Positions 59,336 to 64,000 of a stretch of 64,000 nt of DNA are shown piece by piece (the first letter of the stretch is position 1; every line of letters starts with the position of its first letter). A program made the translations under genes and the position numbers. The stretch comes from Telluria antibiotica (GTDB lineage: Bacteria; Pseudomonadota; Gammaproteobacteria; Burkholderiales; Burkholderiaceae_D): positions 186,001 to 250,000 of the forward strand of contig NZ_JAAQOM010000013.1 in assembly GCF_011682055.1 (NCBI RefSeq), read 5' to 3'. The notes beneath the pieces were generated by a model, which ran no database searches, was not told the DNA's origin, and worked only from the letters and a program-made list of their open reading frames with translations.

Positions 59336-60706
59336 ATGGCCGGCATTGGATTCGAACTGCGCAGGATACTCAGACGGGACAACCTGCGCTCGCTGATCGA
59401 AGCATATACCCTGGCCGCTATCCTGGGATCCGGTCCGTGGATCCTCTCGATGGTCGGCATCGTCGTCATCGGCCTGTTGAGCTATGGCGTGGCAGGTCCG
59501 GACATCGTCCTTGCCGAATTCCAGGCGAGCATCCGGTATGTGATTGCACTGTCGTTGATCCTTACGGGCCCGTTCCAGCTTGCGTTCATACGGTTCACCG
59601 CCGACCGGATGTACGAAAATCGGCTCGATGTGGTCGTGCCAAACTACCGTGCGGTCTCCCTTGTCGTCAGTTCGCTGGCCGGCACGGGCGGTATCGTCGG
59701 CGTCTGGCTACTCTTCCCCGGACAGAGTCCCGCTTACCGGATCCTGCTCGTCACGTCCTTCGTCGTGGTCTGCAACATCTGGATCGCCACAATCTTCCTG
59801 GCCGGCCTGAAGCAGTACAAGGAGATCGTCTGGCTTTATGCGCTGGGCTACGGCATCACCCTGGCCGCATCCCTGGCCTTGAGAACCCGCGGCCTCGAAG
59901 GCCTGATGTTCGGATTCGTGTTTGGACAGGCGTTTCTTCTAGCCGGGATGCTCGCCCTGATCTTGCGCAGCTTTCCGGCCAGTACCTGGGTTTCGTTTGC
60001 ATTCTTCCGCAATGGCTGCACGTATCCCTCGCTCGTGTTGATCGGGTTGTTCTACAACCTCGGCGTGTGGGTGGACAAGTTCCTGTTCTGGTACACCCCG
60101 TTCCTCGGCCAGCAGGTGATGGGGCCATTCAACGCCTCGCTGATTTACGATTTGCCTGCCTTTCTCGCCTATCTGTCGATTATCCCGGGGATGGCAGTGT
60201 TCCTGCTGCGGATGGAGACCGACTTCGTCGAGCATTACGAAGGCTTTTACGACAGCGTCCGCGCCGGCGGGTCGCTCAGTCAGATTCGAAAACAGCGCAA
60301 CCGGATCGTGCTGACAGTGCGCATCGGCGTGCTCGAACTCATCAAGGTGCAAGCAGTGACGACGCTGCTCCTGTTCGTGTGGGGCGAACGCCTGCTGGTC
60401 TGGATGGACATCTCGCCACTGAACCTGCCACTGCTCTACTTGCGCCTTATCGGCGCCGCTCTACACGTGCTCTTTCTCGCGATCCTGAACGTCTTTTTCT
60501 ATCTTGACCGACGCATGATCGCCCTCTGGCTATGCGTCGGTCTGACTGTTCCGAACCTCCTCTTTACGCAGGTCAGCATCATGCTCGGTCCGGAATACTA
60601 CGGCTACGGCTTTGCGGTGGCGATGCTCGCCGTTGTCCTCACCGGCCTGCTCGTTCTTTCGAAAACGCTGGAGGAACTCGAATATGAAACCTTTATGTTG
60701 CAGTGA
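59336..60706 (+). CDS. pelG: Pel polysaccharide inner-membrane transporter PelG
   Basis: Starting at ATG 59336 (a GTG at 59333 is in frame), the 456-aa protein begins MAGIGFELRRILRRDNL, diagnostic of PelG, and has about 12 membrane helices of the MOP flippase superfamily. PelG moves the growing polymer across the inner membrane. It ends LEELEYETFMLQ, also conserved in the family. Confidence 0.95.
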   Translation: MAGIGFELRRILRRDNLRSLIEAYTLAAILGSGPWILSMVGIVVIGLLSYGVAGPDIVLAEFQASIRYVIALSLILTGPFQLAFIRFTADRMYENRLDVVVPNYRAVSLVVSSLAGTGGIVGVWLLFPGQSPAYRILLVTSFVVVCNIWIATIFLAGLKQYKEIVWLYALGYGITLAASLALRTRGLEGLMFGFVFGQAFLLAGMLALILRSFPASTWVSFAFFRNGCTYPSLVLIGLFYNLGVWVDKFLFWYTPFLGQQVMGPFNASLIYDLPAFLAYLSIIPGMAVFLLRMETDFVEHYEGFYDSVRAGGSLSQIRKQRNRIVLTVRIGVLELIKVQAVTTLLLFVWGERLLVWMDISPLNLPLLYLRLIGAALHVLFLAILNVFFYLDRRMIALWLCVGLTVPNLLFTQVSIMLGPEYYGYGFAVAMLAVVLTGLLVLSKTLEELEYETFMLQ

Positions 60707-60835
60707 AACCGAGTTACCCGGACCTGCATCGGGCGCCCGGTGCATGGATTTTTCAACCCTGGAGCACCCGCCACCAACGCGTACGAAGCCCGGCGGCTCA
60801 ACAACCCAGCACATTTTTCTGACCATGGAGACGAC

Positions 60836-61105
60836 ATGAAAGCGAATACTTCAAGATCCCTGGCGACTTTGACCAGCATCGTTGCCTGTCTTGCCATCAG
60901 CGACGGACTGGCTTACGCCCAGACCTCCCCGGGGACCACCCCGGCAACGTCCGCCACGGGTACCACAACGACAGTCGATACCTCCGTGACCGTCCCTGGC
61001 GCAACCAACCGCATGATCCGGAAAGCGAAGCGCCCCGTGGGTGCGCAGGTGAAGCCGCGCGAGTATCCAAGCAAGCCACAGCATGCCGTGGCGAGGCTGC
61101 GCTAG
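60836..61105 (+). CDS. Small secreted protein between pelG and the deacetylase gene
   Basis: From the ATG at 60836 (GGAGACGAC before it) the 89-aa product has a signal peptide ending near GLAYAQ. A Thr/Ser/Pro-rich segment (TTPATSATGTTTTVDTS) and a basic C-terminus (MIRKAKRPVGAQVKPREY) follow. The basic mature end could contact the anionic cell surface or polymer. No family recognised. Confidence 0.65.
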   Translation: MKANTSRSLATLTSIVACLAISDGLAYAQTSPGTTPATSATGTTTTVDTSVTVPGATNRMIRKAKRPVGAQVKPREYPSKPQHAVARLR

Positions 61106-61145
61106 TCATTCTTCCACTAGAACGAACCCACCAACAGGAGTTGAC

Positions 61146-63086
61146 ATGTACTCTTTTTCTGACCTCATCAAGCGAACCGCCGTGCGACGCGGCCAGCGAC
61201 GCCTTGCTGCAACCTTGCTGTGCGGGGCGATGCTGGGCATTGCCACGGGTGTCCTCACATCGCTTCCAGCGTCTGCGCAGACGCAGGTTCCGGCGACCTC
61301 CATCAATATGCGCATGTTGGTCGTATCGGCCGACGGCACGGAGCCGGTCCTGGCCGGTATCAAGTCGATACTTGACCAGTTAAATGTGCCCTATGACGTG
61401 TTGATTGCTTCTCAAACGCCATTGACCGCCTCGACGCTTTCCGACGGCAACGGCAATGGCTACTATCAGGGCATCTTCCTTACCACCGGCAACCTTGCCT
61501 ACGATGCGGGGGGAGGCAACTGGCAAAGCGCTTTGACGGCCGATCAGTGGCAAACACTGTGGCAGTACGAAACGACGTTCAGGGTGCGGCAGTCGACCCT
61601 GTACACCTACCCGGTTGGCGCACCGGACAATTATTGCCTGTCGATGCCAAATCCGCAGGGCACTGACACCAACACGACGCCGGTGAATGCAACGCTCACC
61701 ACAGCGGGAAAGAAAGTCTTCAGTTACCTCAACCCGAGCAATCCGGTCAGTATCCAGAAAGCCTGGACTTATCTTGCGCAACCCGGCACCGGCGGTACGC
61801 TGACGCCTCTGCTGTCGACGTCCAGCGGCAATCCCATCGCATCCATTTGCACCTATGCGGACGGAAGGCAGAATCTCACCATCACGACCGATGGCAATCC
61901 GGACCTCATCCACACGCTGTCGCTGGGCTATGGGGTGATCAACTGGGTCAGCAAAGGTGTGTTCCTCGGCGAACGCCACGTGTACATGGCGCCCCAACCG
62001 GACGACATGCTTCTCGACGACGACTTGTGGGACGTCGCGCTGCATACGACCAATTCCAACCTGTCGTACCGGGTCTCGGGACCGGACTACAACAAGCTCA
62101 TCCAATGGCAGTCCACGATGAATGCGGCTCACCCGAACAATGCGAAGATCACCCTTGAGATACCCTTCAATGGAGTCGGCGCAAGCGGTGAGTACCAGAA
62201 TGACACGCTCACACCCGCCATCAAGAAGAACGATTTACCGTTCCGCTGGATCAGCCATACCTGGGACCACGAACTCCTGACCGGAATGAGCTATGCGGAC
62301 TCCACCAATGAGCTCGCATGGAACAACACCCAGGCGAAGAATCTCAGGCTGGTCAAATATTTTAAAGACAGCATGATCCAGCCGGAGATCTCCGGGCTCG
62401 ACAACCCATATTTCCTGCAGGCGGCATGGGATTTCGGCATCCGTTACATTCTTTCCGATACCTCCCAGCCGGGGTGGAACAACCCATCGCCGAATACCGG
62501 TTTCTACAGCACCTACGTCACCGGTCTGCTGATCATCCCGCGCTATCCCACCAATTGCTACTACAACGTGCACACGCCCGCCGAGTGGGTGGATGAGTAC
62601 AACTCCTTCTACGGGCCTTCCGGCACCATGCCGTACTGGGATCATAACCTCAGCTATGCCGAGATCCTGGACAAGGAATCCGACATATGGCTCAGATACC
62701 TCCTCAAGTACAGCATCAACCCGGTGATGTTCCACCAGGCTAATCTGTATCCCTACGACGGGAACAACAACGTCATGGGTGACCTGATCAACCGTACGCT
62801 GGCAAAGTACAACGCGATCTCTACGTTGCCGATCGTCAGCCTCGCACAACACGACATCGGAGTGCGCATGGCCTCCCGCATGGCGTACAACAATGCCGGG
62901 GTCAGTGCGAGGCTGATACTTGGAAGCACCTCCAGCCAGATTCAGGTGACCGCCGCGAACTCGGCCACCAACGTCCCCATCACCGGCGTGTCCGCAGGCA
63001 CTACCGAGAAATACGGCGGTCAGACCATCTCGACCATAACGGTCAGTGCGAGTAGCACCGTGACGGTCGCTGGTCCTGCCTGGTAG
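61146..63086 (+). CDS. Agd3-like (CE18-type) galactosaminogalactan/Pel deacetylase
   Basis: The ATG at 61146 has CAGGAG seven bases upstream; the product is 646 aa with a long basic signal peptide ending near PASAQTQ. The N-terminal 250 residues look like the carbohydrate-binding half of Agd3 proteins (LVVSADGTEPVLAGIKSILD, LPYDVL-like region). The catalytic part has QPDDMLLDDDLWD (Asp286-293) and SHTWDHELL (His371 and His375), a plausible Asp/His/His metal site. Agd3 is the fungal GalNAc deacetylase of Aspergillus. In this operon it should deacetylate Pel, replacing the missing PelA domain. Confidence 0.8.
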   Translation: MYSFSDLIKRTAVRRGQRRLAATLLCGAMLGIATGVLTSLPASAQTQVPATSINMRMLVVSADGTEPVLAGIKSILDQLNVPYDVLIASQTPLTASTLSDGNGNGYYQGIFLTTGNLAYDAGGGNWQSALTADQWQTLWQYETTFRVRQSTLYTYPVGAPDNYCLSMPNPQGTDTNTTPVNATLTTAGKKVFSYLNPSNPVSIQKAWTYLAQPGTGGTLTPLLSTSSGNPIASICTYADGRQNLTITTDGNPDLIHTLSLGYGVINWVSKGVFLGERHVYMAPQPDDMLLDDDLWDVALHTTNSNLSYRVSGPDYNKLIQWQSTMNAAHPNNAKITLEIPFNGVGASGEYQNDTLTPAIKKNDLPFRWISHTWDHELLTGMSYADSTNELAWNNTQAKNLRLVKYFKDSMIQPEISGLDNPYFLQAAWDFGIRYILSDTSQPGWNNPSPNTGFYSTYVTGLLIIPRYPTNCYYNVHTPAEWVDEYNSFYGPSGTMPYWDHNLSYAEILDKESDIWLRYLLKYSINPVMFHQANLYPYDGNNNVMGDLINRTLAKYNAISTLPIVSLAQHDIGVRMASRMAYNNAGVSARLILGSTSSQIQVTAANSATNVPITGVSAGTTEKYGGQTISTITVSASSTVTVAGPAW

Positions 63087-63534
63087 TGGTCATCAGAATC
63101 AGGCCAACGGAGGGGTGACTTTGTGGGGCGCAAGCAACAAGATGCATACTCGTCCCATGGGCAGTCCGTAAGGATCACCGGTTCGAAGCCGGCCCCCTTC
63201 TTATTCAGAAAATGTCAGCACGCTGTCGGCGATCCGACCCGGAAGACAGGCATGTTTCCGGCCGAACCGCACGCCACCTTCATTCCCCGCTGTTAGAACG
63301 CCGCCATCTTCCGCCCGGCTCGTCCTGCATGCCGGTCAGGAGGTCGCGGCGCTTTCTCACTTTCGTCCGTGCGACAGCGCGATGAAAAATTCGCGTGCAT
63401 GGCGCTCCTTCTTGACCGCGATGCGCATCTCGTGCTTGCATTCCGGTCTCTTCAGATCGTAGCCGCACGCTATAGCGCTCGCGGGCACCCTTCTTCTGCA
63501 ATTCCATGTGTACGACACACAGCCGATCGCGCTG
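63087..63534. other. Post-operon region with a tRNA T-arm-like sequence
   Basis: About 450 bp without a supported gene. At 63179-63193 CCGG-TTCGAAG-CCGG has a T-arm stem and 7-nt loop like tRNA, but no other tRNA arm is present. It may be a recombination scar or chance. Short minus-strand open frames here look like decay products. Confidence 0.4.
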
Positions 63535-63794
63535 TCAGCGGGGCTGTTGATCACCTCGCCGCTTTTGTCGGCCCAGGTACCTGGTCATCCAAGCTTCCAG
63601 CGCGCGCTCGACCAGCATCCTGGTGAGCTGTTTGAGCAGGCCGTCTCGCCCGTCAAATCCTCGGATTTCGGCCAGTTCGCCAACAGGCCGTTGGCCACTT
63701 TGAGCAGTTCCGGATTCGACCTGGCCCGTTGATATTTTTTATAACGGTCATTGTTTCTCTTGCAGCGCTTTTTCAATAACCATTTGATCAACAT
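63535..63794 (-). pseudogene. Decayed IS256-family transposase, N-terminal fragment
   Basis: On the minus strand from about 63794 the frame reads NPELLKVANGLLANWPK, and in a second frame around 63650-63560 GLLKQLTRMLVERALEAWMT then RYLG. This matches the conserved start of IS256 transposases (DGLLKELTKALLERALEAEL..HLG). A frameshift separates the two parts, and a stop ends it at 63535. The catalytic core is absent. Confidence 0.5.
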
Positions 63795-63851
63795 TGCTTA
63801 CATTTTCATTTATTATTCAAAATCTTCAGGCAATTCGGAATAAAAATGCGG

Positions 63852-63881
63852 TTGACAAAGGGAATTTTACTGAGCAATACT
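63852..63881 (+). promoter_or_regulatory. Sigma-70-like promoter near the right edge
   Basis: TTGACA (63852-63857), 18-bp spacer, AATACT (63876-63881) in an AT-rich stretch. Any gene it serves lies outside the window. Confidence 0.4.
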
Positions 63882-64000
63882 GCGACCACAAATCGTTCGG
63901 CTGGGAAAATTCAGATAGAAACGATGACGCGCGTGTTCAATTAATTCGGCACCAATTACCTGCCTTATAAGTGGTTCAATCATATTGGCACACTTGATTA

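Noticed and set aside
63171..63205. Possible tRNA gene
   Set aside because: Only a T-arm-like hairpin is seen; anticodon, D arm and acceptor stem are missing.

Overview
The window is high-GC DNA with betaproteobacterial gene content. The family mix (AAA/hybrid sensor kinase giants, a Pel polysaccharide operon, a VpsR-like sigma-54 regulator, YdeP plus FdhD) points to Oxalobacteraceae, most likely Massilia or a relative; this is inference from gene families, since no rRNA marker is present. A near-consensus Xer dif site at 28324-28351 indicates that the window lies at the chromosome replication terminus.

Layout. 1-4.9 kb (minus strand): a secretion locus with a C39 peptidase-like protein, two secreted proteins sharing a C-terminal motif (one a 611-aa Gly/Ala-rich, amyloid- or adhesin-like protein) and a sigma-54 activator; a clean -24/-12 promoter sits before the Gly/Ala-rich gene. 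5.3-18.9 kb: housekeeping and accessory genes (RlhA-like U32 protein, HTH-receiver regulator, YdeP-type molybdoenzyme, catalase-like protein, FdhD, TonB-dependent receptor, SGNH hydrolase coupled to a half-size MFS protein). 19.1-28.2 kb: a copper/stress islet with a Met/His-rich periplasmic protein, TPM protein, orphan CueR-type promoter with a 10-codon chaperone remnant, DUF2933, isoprenylcysteine-methyltransferase-like protein, YHS/HMBD P1B ATPase, an archaeal-type S-adenosylmethionine synthetase, DUF5676, CopD, CopC and a Cys-rich copper-storage protein.

28.34-39.28 kb: an integrated tailless phage of the corticovirus (PM2) type. It has a PM2 P2-like double-jelly-roll major capsid protein, a small packaging ATPase, an HUH replication initiator, a membrane-anchored lytic transglycosylase and a long series of overlapping small membrane-protein genes. 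It encodes no integrase; a 16-bp direct repeat at its two ends is the core and XerD arm of dif, so it appears to use the host XerCD recombinases. This is the most novel system in the window.

39.3-41.9 kb: a lower-GC islet with small regulators, a DUF6710-like protein and a 5'-truncated ATPase. 42-48.2 kb: a 2046-aa Ser/Thr-kinase-like/AAA/GAF/PAS/histidine kinase/receiver protein. 48.4-49.2 kb: a complete IS6-family element without target duplication. 49.8-63.1 kb: a Pel operon in which the usual two-domain PelA is missing. A stand-alone PelA-hydrolase-like (GH114-type) protein comes first, then pelBCDEFG, a small secreted protein, and a deacetylase resembling the fungal Agd3 (CE18) family. 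A perfect FNR-type palindrome lies upstream. The last kilobase is AT-richer and carries a decayed IS256-type transposase fragment.
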